DNA of 64,000 nucleotides from Poa pratensis (GCA_947311845.1 CAMZMU010000027.1:77104825-77168824); one strand, 5' to 3'; positions 42,483 to 55,495 are shown, counted from the first letter of the stretch. Notes: generated by a model from the sequence alone, not told the origin. Numbers and translations are program-made.

Positions 42483-42715
42483 GTTGAATCAAACGAAGGC
42501 AACGTGCCAACATGAATCTCTTGCGTGCTGTACATACCAACCAGTCAGCAGACCAGACTGCTGCTGCTGCTGCCTCTGGAGGTGAAGACAGGGTTCAAGG
42601 CTGTTTCGTACGCCGTGCTTTTGCTTTCTGGCCTCCTCTCTCTTTGCAACGGATATCAACTTTATTTGCAACGGATTTCAACGTTCTATCTGATGCTTCT
42701 TCTCATCTTTTGCAC
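42483..42715 (+). promoter_or_regulatory. Orphan upstream module F
   Basis: TTGAATCAAACGAAGGCAAC, GTGCCAACATGAATCTCTTG, CAGCAGACCAGACTGCTGCT, GGTGAAGACAGGGTTCAAGG, TTCTGGCCTCCTCTCTC and GCAACGGAT (duplicated at 42647 and 42670) match the other modules, but no PWWP coding remnant follows. The module runs up to the start of the next transposon. Confidence 0.65.
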
Positions 42716-42729
42716 GCCATCCCATCCTA

Positions 42730-43690
42730 AGGGCACCTCCAACGGGCTGGCGCAAACGGACCAGCCCAGTTCGAATCTGTCCGAATGGACATGGGAGGTG
42801 CTCCAACGGCCTGGCGCAAAAGGCCTCGTGCCGCGCGGACAGGCGATCTCGACCCAAACGCGGCCCAATTTTGGGCCAGCTTTGGGGAGACGAGGACACG
42901 CGCAGTGTCCTCCCGTGTCCGCCCCTGCCCCACGTGCCAGCGACCGCGGCCGCCCCTGGTCCTTCTTAAATGGGGACACCAACCCGACGCGTTCCCCACC
43001 CGTCCCTATCCCCATCCCCACTCACTCGACTTCCACTCCACTCTAACCCTAGCCACCGCCGTCGGCCGCCATGAAGCCAGGCAGGTGGTTCTTCAGCAAG
43101 CCCGGCCGCCACAATGGGAGGCCAGCAGCTCGCGCGCACCTCCGCCATCCGACGCGGCCCGCCGTGCCGCAAATCGACGGCAGGAGCTGAGGGCGGCTCG
43201 CAATGCCCACCACCGTGCCGCGCGAGCCCGCGTCTCAAGGGCATCGCGAAGATCTGGGAGATCCGCGCGCCCCTGCCGTGGAGAGATGTCCATCTCCCAG
43301 ATGGATGGCATCTCGGGCCGCAGTGCGTGCCCATGCCTGCGGTGCCTCGCTCCAGCAGGGCGCGGACGGAGGAGATCCTCCGCGGCGTAGCTTCCTGCCG
43401 CCAGAGTTCGTCAACGACCCGGCCTACCACATCGAGTCCCCGCCCTGGGACCGCTGGTTCGAGGTGGAGCACGACGCGCGCTGCCGGCAGGCCTTCGCGG
43501 GCTACCCGCCGGAGGGGTACCAGGCCCCGCAGGAGGAGCCGGCCGTCGACGACGGCTCCTCCTCCTCCGACTTTGATTGGAGCGGCGACAAGATGGAGGA
43601 GGTGGTGCGGTGACCCAGCACACCACTCATGTACGGCCGGCTCCTCCTCCTCCGACTTTGATTGGAGCGGCGACAAGATGGAGGAGGTGA
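42730..43690 (+). mobile_element. Probable Harbinger-type DNA transposon, truncated
   Basis: The segment begins GGGCACCTCCAACGGGC after TAA, matching the GGGCATCTCCAACG-type terminus and three-base TAA/TTA target of many grass Harbinger-like elements. A related subterminal motif (GGTGCTCCAACGGCCTGGCG) recurs at 42798. GC-rich leader and a broken ORF follow. The right end is not seen because the long-LTR retrotransposon starts at 43691. The family is inferred from the terminus only. Confidence 0.45.
43071..43613 (+). pseudogene. Broken ORF of a transposon-associated grass protein
   Basis: ATG at 43071 gives MKPGRWFFSKPGR and shifts. The later frame (to 43613) contains RRRSFLPPEFVNDPAYHIES, PPWDRWFEVEHDARCRQAF and DDGSSSSDFDWSGDKMEEV. 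Middle frames give HLPDGWHLGPQCVPMPAVPR. The order (Arg-rich start, a W-H-L/P-x-P-R block, FLPPE...DPAY, W...WF...E) is a pattern I associate with transposon-borne hypothetical proteins common in Triticeae genomes. The function is unknown. Confidence 0.45.
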
Positions 43691-43712
43691 TGCGGTGACC
43701 CAGCACACCACT
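43554..43712 (+). repeat. 85-bp tandem duplication across the retrotransposon junction
   Basis: Two direct units offset by 85 bases: the host DNA GACTTTGATTGGAGCGG plus GATGGAGGAGGTG and the LTR end TGCGGTGACCCAGC occur at 43567-43626 and again at 43652-43711. The first copy of the LTR end is only about 21 bases long. Confidence 0.85.
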
Positions 43713-45115
43713 GCATGTTGTAGTGTACAAGTCGTTGATGTAACACGCACGGAAGGACCTCTCCGCAAATATTACATCCCTCAGAGTAGTACAACAGAAA
43801 CATAGCCGGTCCAAGGTAACACTATAGGATTACAACACTGTTCAATACAAAATCTCAAGACCCTCCTTTTATATTGAAGCAAGTCTCTTGCAAATGAAAT
43901 ACAGAAATATCCAAATCGTAGTACTAAGCTGAATATCAGCTCTAACTCTAATTCCTGATCCACTACTGCTGTTATCACATCCCTAATCTATTCCATCTGG
44001 AATATCTTTATCCAGGGTTGTCTCTTCCTTCCAATAGTAGTTATATCCTTCATTGGCAAAGTGGTCGTCATGTATGCCATTGACAATATTGTTGTTGCTC
44101 CACCATTGTCACTGTTGTTCGTTCCTCTATTGATGAAGTAGCAGTTGACTCCTTCAAGCTCCACCAGTAGACTTGACTCCTTGTTGGATACTTCCTTGAC
44201 GTCGTGATGGCTAACTGGCAACTCCGTTGATGGCTCCAAAATCTAAGCAGGGGGTCAATGGGGAAAAGGGTGAGCAACTCGAGCGTTACTTAGCAAGTTC
44301 AATAATATAGGAAAGAGTTTTTGTTTTGAATGCACTAGCTACTGCCATGACCAACGGTCGTAGGCATAATGCACGTTTTGGAAAACCTTTCTTCAAAGGT
44401 CAAGTTTTATTTCAGAAAACTATGCTCACAGTCTCCACGGGTTCATAGTCATCACTTGGGATGCCTTTCCTGCTGCGGTCTGTAGTTCCTTCCGGGAACA
44501 CGGATGTGACAGTCACAATTCCTTGTTGTTGACTCTGCAGAGCTGCGTAACTTTACCCATGAGAGAAACCCAGCCTTGTTTTCTTTCCGAGCGGCCAAAC
44601 TCATCCATACTTCCATGGTATGGGGCCAGGTGTGAGTCCAAAGCCAATCACCGCCCTCTCCGCACAACACATATCCGCCCATTTGTGGCGCAGCCGGTAA
44701 CAAAGACCGCTATCCCGCCACCCTCCCGAGTTTCTATTCCAATCATCAGGTGGGAAGGTCGGCTTCCACGCTGTTGGTCGCAACGGACACAACCAGGTAA
44801 TAGCTTGCCGAGGATATGTGAACACAAAGATACGGCTGACTTTTATCCATAGCAGATCTCATGGAAAACGCTTCAATACGGCGCAAGGATCACTGTGACA
44901 TTGGTAATTAATCCTAGGTATATACTTTCCCGTACAATGGAACCTCCACCACAACATCAATCCGTGGTTCCATTGCCAGCCAAACAATATATATATAGCA
45001 ATTCACATCATTCAAAAATAGTTTTTCTTTTTCAATGCAATGATAATAATACGTTTTTTGAAAATATTTTTAAAATAGTTCAATAAGGATATGCAAGAAT
45101 GAACTTGCCTTGGTA
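43691..45115 (-). repeat. LTR copy 0, truncated
   Basis: Matches 46514-47955 of LTR copy 1 almost base for base. The remaining 4.1 kb of the LTR is missing. At about 45115-45127 it is joined directly to internal-domain sequence, with ACTTCTTC-like microhomology at the junction. Confidence 0.88.
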
Positions 45116-46513
45116 GAAATGGCCGTTCAACTTCTTCCACCAAGTTATGATAACCTCTTATGTATCCTCCATATTTTCCTTCTTTCTTCTTGATCTTGGA
45201 CTTCCATGGAAAAAACTTCATAACTTGATGTACGAAAAACTGCTCTCTTCCTTCTTGGTTATTCCTTTTCATGTAGTGTTTCTTGCGTCATCTTCAGTAG
45301 ATCTTCGTCCAATTTGTGGTGATATTCTTTCTTGAACTTACTTCATTCCTCTCCAGGCACTGGTTAAAACATGTCTTCAGATCCAAATATGACGTGACAC
45401 TCTCCACATTCCATATTCGTGCTTTATTGACTTTGTCTTCTGGACTTCCTTCTCTTCATGAGCTTCTTTGCTTCCTCATCTTTCTGTTACTCGTCCTCCC
45501 TTACACGACTGCTATCTACCTCTAGATCAGTAACATCAAGAAAAGAAATCAATGTGACAATCATGCCGTTGTACATCAAATTCTAACTTCATGTACCAAC
45601 CTAGCCAATCAAAAATCAATAAGATCCAACAATCCAAATACAGTTATTAGCAAACATGCAACATAAGCCCGCAAGGTAAATAGTACTTTGAGTAAAAACA
45701 TCTCAAAAGTCCCAGGCTTAGATGCTATACACTACAAGATAGGTTTATATCACCTTATTGTCCTATTCTAAAACTCTTTGACTCAGTAGTTACCCCAATT
45801 GCCATTTGCAAAGGAAATAAACTAAGACAAAGTACTCAGAGAGTAGTTGTGGTCTAGTTTGGTTACGTACAGAACTAAACACCATGTAGATTGAATCCTC
45901 CATTTGGCTTGAACAAAATCTCTTGACATCTCTGGATCCTTCATGTCATTGCTATTTATACACCATAAGTAGTATGTGGCTTCCTTCATTGCTTATGTTG
46001 TCTCCTAATATTCTTACGACTCTAGACTATACTAAGGTGAATCTCCTTTGAAATGTAGCTTTAGGGTATTGGAATCTCTTCATAGTTACCATACTTGATT
46101 ATTCCGATTCTTCACCATCGTCAGACTTCTCATGTCTTCCTGCCTTCACAAACTTACGATGGGGGGGTTCTACTTCATCACATGTCTTTATAGGATGGTG
46201 TTATTAATAATACCTCATAGGTAACACTGACTTGGATATAAATCTATTTGGGATACTAACTGGTTAGAGAATAGCTTCAACTTGCCCTACCAACTTGAAA
46301 AATATGAGGTAGATAAGTACCTAAACGAATAGTCAAGAAGATTTACTCTAGTCGAGTAAGAAAAATCTATACAAGTATAACAGTAGTATTCTCAAGTGAA
46401 TAACCATCATAGTTGCAGAAAGATATAGTTTAGATAAGGTAACTTCCTATAGTCTTACCAACCTACAAATACTAAAAGGGTTTTAATCCTAAGGTCGTTT
46501 TGCTGATGCCATC
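45116..46513 (-). other. Internal-domain fragment, primer-site side
   Basis: Equivalent to 54103-55497. No coding frame. The primer-binding site here is damaged: GCTGATGCCA near 46503 lacks two bases present at 55484. Confidence 0.85.
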
Positions 46514-49500
46514 TGCGGTGACCCAGCACACCACATGTTGTAGTGTACAAGTTGTTGATGTAACATGCACGGAAGGACCTCTCCGCAAATATTACATCCC
46601 TCAGAGTAGTACAACAGAAACATAGCTGGTCCAAGGTAACACTATAGGATTTACACTGTTCAATACAAATCTCGAGACCCCCTTTTATATTGAAGCAAGC
46701 TCTTGCAAATGAAATACAAAGATCCAAATCGTAGTACTAAGCTGATATCAGCTCTACTCTAATTCCTGATCTCACTCTGCTGTTATCACATCCCTAATAT
46801 ATTCCATTGGAATATCTTTATCCAGGGTGTTCTTCCTTCCATAGTTGTTTATATCCCTTCATGGCAAAGTGGTCATCATGTATGCCATTGAAATATTGTT
46901 GTTGCTCCCATTGTCACTGTTGTCGTCGTTCCTCTATTGATGAAGTAGCAGTTGACTCCTTCAAGCTCCACCAGTAGACTTGACTCCTTGTTGGATACTT
47001 CCTTGACGTCGTGATGGCTAACTGGCAACTCCGTTGATGGCTCCAAAATCTGCAGGGGGTCAATGGGGAAAAGGGTGAGCAACTCGAGCGTTACTTAGCA
47101 AGTTCAATAATATAGGAAAGAGTTTTTGTTTTGAATGCACTAGCTACTGCCATGACCAACGGTCGTAGGCATAATGCAAGTTTTGGAAAACCTTTCTTCA
47201 AAGGTCAAGTTTTATTTCAGAAAACTATGCTCACAGTCTCCACGGGTTCATAGTCATCACTTGGGATGCCTTTCCCGCTGCGGTCTGTAGTTCCTTCCGG
47301 GAACACGGATGTGACAGTCACAATTTCTTGTTGTTGACTCTGCAGAGCTGCGTAACTTTACCCATGAGAGAAACCCAGCCTTGTTGCCTTTCCGAGCGGC
47401 CAAACTCGTCCATACTTCCATGGTATGGGGCCAGGTGTGAGTCCAAAGCCAATCACCGCCCTCTCCGCACAACACATATCCGCCCATTTGTGGCGCAGCC
47501 GGTAACAAAGACCGCTATCCCGCCACCCCTCCCGAGCTTCTATTCCAATCACCCCGTCAGGTGGGAAGGTCACGCGCTTCCACGCTGTTGGCCGCCGCAA
47601 CGGACACAACCAGGTAATAGCCTGCCGAGGATATGTGAACGAGAGAAGATACGGCTGACTTTTACCGTCCATAGCAGATCTCATGGTAAACGCTTCAATA
47701 CGGCGCAAGGATCACTGTGACATTGGTAATTAATCCTAGGTATATACTTTCCCGTACAATGGAACCTCCACCACAACATCAATCCGTGGTTCCATTGCCA
47801 GCCAAACAATATATATATAGCAATTCACATCATTCAAAAATAGTTTTTCTTTTTCAATGCAATGATAATAATACGTTTTTTGAAAATAGTTTTTATAAAA
47901 TAGTTCAATAAGGATATGCAAGAATGAACTTGCCTGTGGTAGAATGGCAGTTCAACTCTTCGAGATTCTAGGGTTTGCGGTAAAACCCCGAGTTCTGAAA
48001 ATAGCAAAGTAATCCTGTAAGGACTACTGAAAAATCTAGCAGCATGCTATTATGCATATCATGATATGCATCGTCACCCCAAAATACCCAAGTTGGATTT
48101 TAATACTTTTCGAGTGTTTGGAGTTTTTAAAGAATTTGACAACAATTTTCATGAGGAATAAATTTAAAGTGATTAAATTGAAATAGTTCAATATAATTAA
48201 ACTTCAAGACTTTATTTTCCCATATTATTTTCTTTTAAGAAAATAGTTTTTGAAAAAGAATTTCAAGTCATTTCCACTTAAGGATCCTTGAATTTTTCAT
48301 CCACAAAATGTTTTTCAAAACTTCAAATAAAACTTACATAAAAATTCCTCATATTTTGTAGAGTATGTTGCATATTTTTAGTTGATTTTTGTGTATTTGA
48401 ATTTGGTGTAAAAATTCATTTAAGTTTGAATATTTTTGGATTTAGGATGAGTAACAAATAGTCTTGGTATAGTTCAAATATTATTTTGAACTTAATATTT
48501 ATTTTCCCAGATTATTTTTCTTGAGAAAATAATTTTAAGAAATTATTCCAAAGAATAATCCACTTAAGGATCTTTGGATTTTTAATCAAAGAAATAATTT
48601 TCAAAAATTCCTGTTAGTATTTTATTTAAATAGCTTATTTTCTGCTAATATTTGTAGATATTTTTAAAGTATTTTTAGGAATTTATTTAAATTTTTAGAG
48701 TACTTTGAAAGATTTGAATTTTTAACTTCATGAAATTACAAAAGTACCCCTGGTCCAACTTGGTTGAACCAAGTCAAAGACCTGGCTCGGTCGGGTCAAC
48801 CGACCGAGCCACTCTCTCTCTCTCCCTCTCTCGTGCTCGAGCCCGTGCTCGACTCCTCCGACGCCCGTGTCGCCTCTGCCGTCGCCGCCCCACTCCGGCC
48901 AACTCCGGCTACCTCCGCCGCCGTGCGCTGGGGCAAAACACTCCCCTCGCTCCGCTCTTCCACCTCACCGGAGCGATTCGCCCCTCTCTTCCTCTCGTGG
49001 CCGAGCACAACCCAATCCCCTAGGGTTAGGGTTTCGGTGCCGGTGCGCTTCCCTCCTTCTTCTCCAGCGTGCTCGCCATGGCTGGGCGCAGAGCTCCGCC
49101 CTCTGTGCCGTGGCGCGGTGGTGCTGAACCTCTACTGCCGTGTGCCCCCTCCATCGTTGCGCGGGCACTGCCTCGCGCCGAGGAGCTACGGCAACGGTTG
49201 CCAGGTAAACTTCGTGTTCCTCCACTCTCTCTACCCACTGCTAGCTCTACTAGCTGATACTCATGCCGTATGCCTCTCTGGCTTAGGATTTGGATGAGCA
49301 GATGATGCTCTGCTGCTGCTATGCTTGTATATGTGCACTGATTACCTCTCTGTGTCACTCGTGAGGTGAATGGTGTAGATCTTAGTGTGTAGATCACACC
49401 ACTGTCTCTGAATGAATCATTGTGAGCTTAACTTGCTCATAGATGTGATATGTGCAATAGGAAAAATAATTCTGAGCTAGAATTAATACTAGCAGTGATG

Positions 49501-52055
49501 ATTAGCTTATTTAGAGCATGATTTAATCATGTTTGTTTGCTGTGATGCCTCCATGTAGAGTTACACATCATTCTTGCTTGATTAGAAATGTTTTTATGTT
49601 TTCCTGTGCTTCTTCCAAGTGTTCAGATGTGCATAGCTCAGTTAATCCAGCTCTGCTAGTTCACTGGCTTGTGTGCTTTGATAAAAAAGAATAGGAACAA
49701 ATACTACACTGAAAATCTTTCCCTTGCTTCTGTAGATGCTCAAACAAATGGTAAAACACTCAACTTCACTCCCTTTCATCTCTCTGCCCTATTTCTTGCA
49801 CAGAACAGAAGTACTCTGCTTGCAAATCATCTTCTATAGCACCACACCTTGCTGAGCAAGGTTCTGTTAAGAACAGATGCTAAATTCAGCACTCAAGCAT
49901 GGTTCTGTCATTTACAGAACCTGCTAAATCACTCTCTAGCACATATGTTTAACAACCTTGAGTGTAGAGCAGATAAAGCTACGGAAGAGTCTGATCTTGC
50001 TCCAAGGTTCAACCGTCTCTTCTGGACTGCACCTTGTGGTTCTACCTTCTCCTCCTTGTTGCTTGACTTCTCCTAAGTTTTAATGGCTTGTGGTGGATGG
50101 TTTAGGTAATCTCCATGATTGGCTTGTGATTTGTGGTTGTTCTTGGTGAAGAACAGATGGAAATGGTGCTGCTAGATAGATGATTGGCTGCTGTGTAGAA
50201 CTTGTGGTGTAGCTAGCTGTTCTTGTGTTCTTGCTAAAATGGAAATATATTATTTGGTCCAATTCGTTGGTCCCATAAAACCATGGTGTGTAGTGATCAA
50301 AGGGCTGCCATGAGATGTCTTTTATAAGGCTTTGTTATCCCTCACAAGTTGACACCTCAAGTGGTGACTCTTGCTTTACATGGGTGAGTAAGCTACTTGT
50401 TGTCATGCCCTCACACATGAGCATTACTTGGGGTTCAAGTTAAGCTAGATATTTCCCTTGTGGATAAAGATGAGTAGTCATTGGTCTTATCCTCTTGTGA
50501 GATATTTTGCTTGTGGATAGCTCTCCTATGTGGCAAGCTTATCCATCCCAAGCTTGGTATTATCTCTTTGCAAGATTTATTCTTAGGCAAGCCAAGTGGC
50601 TTTTGTTGCTAGATGGACTTGTGGGCTCATTCTCTTATGTGGGCTTTGTGCAATTATATGGGCTTGAGAATAAATTTGTGTAGCTTTAATGATTTAGCTA
50701 GTGGCTTTAGAAATATAAGTAGTGATGTTCAAATGGCTTTACAATTTATTTGTGTGACTTTAATTTGATTATTTGCTTGGTTGAACAGGGATAAATAAGC
50801 TATGTTCAATAGCTTTATGCATGCAATAGAAATCTGTTAACAAGGTAGCTAATCTTGTTACCAAACTGCTTTTACATAACACAAAACTTTTGAATCCAGG
50901 TGACTTATTGGATGGATTTGATCATCTGATCCTTTCTTTTGGTGGAACTAGAATGAATGTGTACAGAGGTGCAAAAGTGACCCCTTCTATCTTCCTAGGC
51001 TTGTCCTAGTGGAAAGGTAGCTGGATTAGGTTGCTTTTGCATTATTTTCTATGCCATTTCATTTGCTTTCTGCCATACTTGCTAGAGATTTTAATAAGAA
51101 CAGATGCTACAGCCTATGATGCAAAGTCTGAGGCAAATGTCCCTTAAAAAGAACAGATACTTGCATTTGGCTTTAACTTCTCGATGATGAGTTTGCATAG
51201 CACCTCTATGCATGGCTGAGAGAAAATCCTTCTCCAAAATCCTCTTTGATGTATGTCTTTCTTTCTTCTGCCCTTTCTTGTATTATTTGTCTTGCAGGAA
51301 TTAAGATAAGAAGTTTGGAATATAGAAGATCAAAATAATGATGAGAAGATAAAGATCTAGTTTAAGGATTCTTTTCATTCATTTGTAAACTCCTTTTTAT
51401 TTGGATGAGATATGTACATATTCTATAAATGATGTAATTGTTATTCTTTCGACTTCAATTAGTGAAATAGTATTAGGTCATGAATACATATGTTGTACCC
51501 AAATGCCTCTTGGTCATTCGGCTTCAATTGTATTTTAAAGATGTGTATAAGATGATCAAATGAGATGTTGTTGTATGAGATGAGATCTTGATGTATTTAT
51601 ATATACACTTTGGACCATCATTTGAAATTGTTGTTTCTAAGTGTGGGAAATGATGTAGGAAATGTGGTGTATGAATTCTTATTATGTGTGAAATGAGGTC
51701 TTAATAATTGTTTCCTTTTATGGTCATGGATGTGTAGATGATAGGGATAAGATAGGAACTGAGATAAGAATTGAGATGATATGAGTGGTTTGTATTTTAT
51801 ACTCTGTTTGAATTATAAACTTGTGATATCAGTGAATTGTGTTCAAAATGTTTTAGAATTATGTAAAGGTCATGTCGAAGTTCATAGCACTCAACAGATG
51901 ATCTCTAGCCTAATTCATCAGAGTCGAGAGAAACATCGATCCCTTTAACTCTTTTCTTAAGCGCGCCAAAATTTCCCGCATTTTCAGATGCATGCTATGC
52001 AAATACAAATATTCTATTTCTACCCTTTTGACTCTCTAAACCCTGGGGTATTACA
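46514..52055 (-). repeat. LTR copy 1, complete (5542 bp)
   Basis: Starts TGCGGTGACCCAGC and ends GGGGTATTACA on the plus strand. It is nearly identical to LTR copy 2, with mostly one- to three-base indels, densest in 46540-46900. Internal landmarks are a GC-block at 47440-47610, an AT-rich tract 47960-48720, a GC-rich block 48760-49205 ending at CCAG|GTAAAC, and a long neutral tract to 52055. Short ORFs here are shadows. Confidence 0.9.
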
Positions 52056-52067
52056 TCCTCTTCCCTT
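52056..52067 (-). promoter_or_regulatory. Polypurine tract
   Basis: On the minus strand AAGGGAAGAGGA lies directly before the LTR start TGTAATACC, the position of the plus-strand primer in LTR retrotransposons. The second copy at 61064-61076 reads AAGGGGAAGAGGA. Confidence 0.75.
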
Positions 52068-55000
52068 AAACTAAACTTCGTCCCGAAGTTTTGATTCTCT
52101 CGAGTAGAGTAGGAAAGAAAGAACTTTCACATATATTGATTCTCTCAAATTCCTTTCTGACGTGGTCGTAGATCAAGATGATACCTTGTCCAAAATCCTT
52201 ATGTCCATCCTCCATGGATCCATACTATCCATTTGTCGACTTTCGTCGCTTCTCCACTGGATTCCAATGATTTTACTACCTTTTCATGTCTCTTGGATTA
52301 TCCATTTCAGACATCCTTGTATTACTCTGGCTTTATACCCCTCTGTCGAAGATCCTTTCTACATCCTTATATGACCTTCAGATGGTACCCTTCCTTATAA
52401 TCATGAGCCTAATAAAACCTCACTTCTGATGGTAAAGCTCATCTCCTTTTGCTCGAGAATATGAGGTAACTATTCTTAACATGTCTTATAGAACATAATT
52501 TGCTCTTTGTAATTTGCTTCCTCCGAATGTAGTAGACACCTTTGTCTATCCAACTTTGATTACTCTTTCTTCTATTCAATCAATTGTAATCAGGGGTACA
52601 AACCTTCTGGCATCAATCCCCTCGGATCCTGGTCTCAATCAGATTCAACGAATAGGTATCTAGATTTCCCCATCCATGAATTCAGGTCTCATTTGTTTCT
52701 CTCTTTTAGATCATTTAGTCATAGCTTCTATGACCACTAAATTCCTTATAATTTTCAACCTTCAAATCTCTACTTTCTATTTGCCTTCAAAATCTAGTAA
52801 AGATTTCCTGCACCGAAGAACTTTTAGAGTACTAATAACCAATTCAGTCATGACTCAGTCAAAGTCTTCCTTTTGAATTTCATGTCATCTTCTGCCAAGT
52901 ACTTTCCAATACACTTGTTCACTCTCCCCCTTGGAATTCCCTAAGTCTTCCTCCGCTCCGACCTTCTGTCAGTCGAGCTTCATACAGTTAGTTTCATCTA
53001 GTCAGCTCCATTCAGTCAGGCTTCGTAACTCACCTTTCTGCTCAAACTTCCAGTATATATGCCTCATGGTCTCACGAAGAACACGTGGTATATTCACCAT
53101 GTTGTGAATACCCAGTATTGTCCTCCGGTAATAGGTACTGACTAACACGAGGTTTCCAACAGTTTCTCGAAGAATACATGGTATGTCCATCATATTGTAA
53201 ACAACCAAAGTAATCCTCCGATAAATTGGATTACTACTATAGCTAGAATTCCAGTTGGCTTATCCGATGGTCTCAAGAAAAGAACTACACACAGGAACTT
53301 GTGCAAATGGATGATATCTTAACTCCATACTCGAATATGATGTTGGTCATCAATGTAAAATTCAGCTAACATATCATTTCCTTCATGTATGGTACTGCAG
53401 ACTGATTCCTTATAGTCGCAACTTGTCTGATCCTGTAACTCAGTAATCTCGCCTCGATGGTCCTCCATCTGAGTGGTTAGCTCTAAGATGTCAATCCTCT
53501 TGATAATGCATATTTCTCTTCCGTTCCCACATATGGACTTTAACTTTGGTACTTCATCATGATATGTTTGAGGTACCCTCGTCCAAATTGGTCCACCTCC
53601 TTGGGTTGTCGACAATTCATGACAAAACGAACTCTTCTCTCATGGTCCTAATCTTCTCTTGAAAATTCGACTCTGTAGTTACACTTCTTGACATGGTTGA
53701 TATGACATATTTTTACCCTTTTGACAACGTGCTTCCATCCAACTACTTCACTTCCGTCATCCCTTTCTAACTTATCATCATTTGTCGGATGACTTTCTCA
53801 TCCACTCCATGTAATCTGTTTGTGTATCCAACACAAATTTTCCTTATATGCATATATATCCAAGTTCTAATCACAAACTCTTACTTGGCAGTTAATTTCA
53901 CCGCTTCCATCTCTAGTAATGCCTCAATAGACGATCAACTTTTCCTTTATTCCGTTAGAACTGGAAATATCCATGTTCTTCCAGTCTTCATACACCTTTG
54001 TCTTCATCCTTGTAATACTCTTCGAGTCCTAAGTTCTGCTAAACTCATTCTTAAACTCCATTTCACTAGTATCAATACCTCTTTATTGCTCCAACAATAA
54101 CTTCTTCCACCAAGTTATGACAACCTCATATGTATCCTCCATATTTTCCTTCTTTTTCTTGATCTTGGACTTCCATGGAAAAACTTCATAACTTGATGTA
54201 CAAAAACTGCATATTCTTCCTTCTTGGTTATTCCTTTTCATGTAGTGTTTCTTGCGTCATCTTCGGTAGATCTTCGTCCAATTTGTGGTGATATTCTTTC
54301 TTGAACTTACTTCATTCCTCCTCCAGGCACTGGTAAAACATGTCTTCAGATCCAAATATGACGTGACACTCTCCACATTCCATATTCATAGCTTTATTGA
54401 CTTCTGTCTTCTGGACTTCCTTCTCTTCATGAGCTTCTTTGCTTCCTCATCTTTCTAGTTACTCGTCCTCCCTTACACGACTGCTATCTACCTCTAGATC
54501 AGTAACATCAAGAAAAGAAATCAATGTGACAATCATGCCGTTGTACATCAAATTCTAACTTCATGTACCAACCTAGCCAATCAAAAATCCAATAAGATCC
54601 AACAAATCCAAATACAGTTATATAGCAAACATGCAACATAAGCCCGCAAGGTAAATAGTACTTTGAGTAAAAACATCTCAAAAGTACCCAGGCTTAGATG
54701 CTATACACTACAAGATAGGTTTATATCACCTTATTGTCCTATTCTAACAACTCTTTGACTCAGTAGTTACCCCAATTGCCCATTTGCAAAGGAATAAACT
54801 AAGACAAAGTACTCAGAGAGTAGTTGTGGTCTAGTTTGGTTACGTACAGAACTAAACACCATGTAGATTGAATCCTCCATTTGGCTTGAACAAAATCTCT
54901 TGACATCTCTGGATCCTTCATGTCATTGCTAATTATACACCATAAGTAGTACTGTGGCTTCCTTCATTGCTTATGTTGTCTCCTAATATTCTTACGACTC

Positions 55001-55483
55001 TAGACTATACTAAGGTGAATCTCCTTTGAAATGTAGCTTTAGGGTATTGGAATCCTCTTCATAGTTACCATAGTTGATTATCTCCGATTCTTCACCATCA
55101 TCAGACTTCTCCATGTCTTCCTGCCTTCACAAACTTACGATGGGGTTCTACTTCATCACATGTCTTTATAGGATGGTGTTATTAATAATACCTCATAGGT
55201 AACACTGACTTGGATATAAATCTATTTGGGATACTAACTGGTAGAGAATAGCTTCAACTTGCCCTACCAACTTGAAAATAAATGAGGTAGATAAGTACCT
55301 ATAAACGAATAGTCAAGAAGATTTACTCTAGTCGAGTAAGAAAAATCTATACAAGTATAACAGTAGTATTCTCAAGTGAATAACCATCATAGTTGCAGAA
55401 AGATATAGTTTAGATAAGGTAACTTCCTATAGTCTTACCAACCTACAAATCTACTAAAAGGGTTTTAATCCTAAGGTCGTTTT

Positions 55484-55495
55484 GCTCTGATGCCA
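55484..55495 (-). promoter_or_regulatory. Primer-binding site (initiator Met tRNA type)
   Basis: Minus strand TGGCATCAGAGC, 11 of 12 to the usual TGGTATCAGAGC, lies two bases after the LTR end ...ACCGCA. This fixes the element's orientation. Confidence 0.85.

Noticed and set aside
42785..43814. Overlapping 130-280 codon frames on both strands
   Set aside because: GC-rich shadows; only the discontinuous plus-strand frame resembles a known transposon-associated protein.
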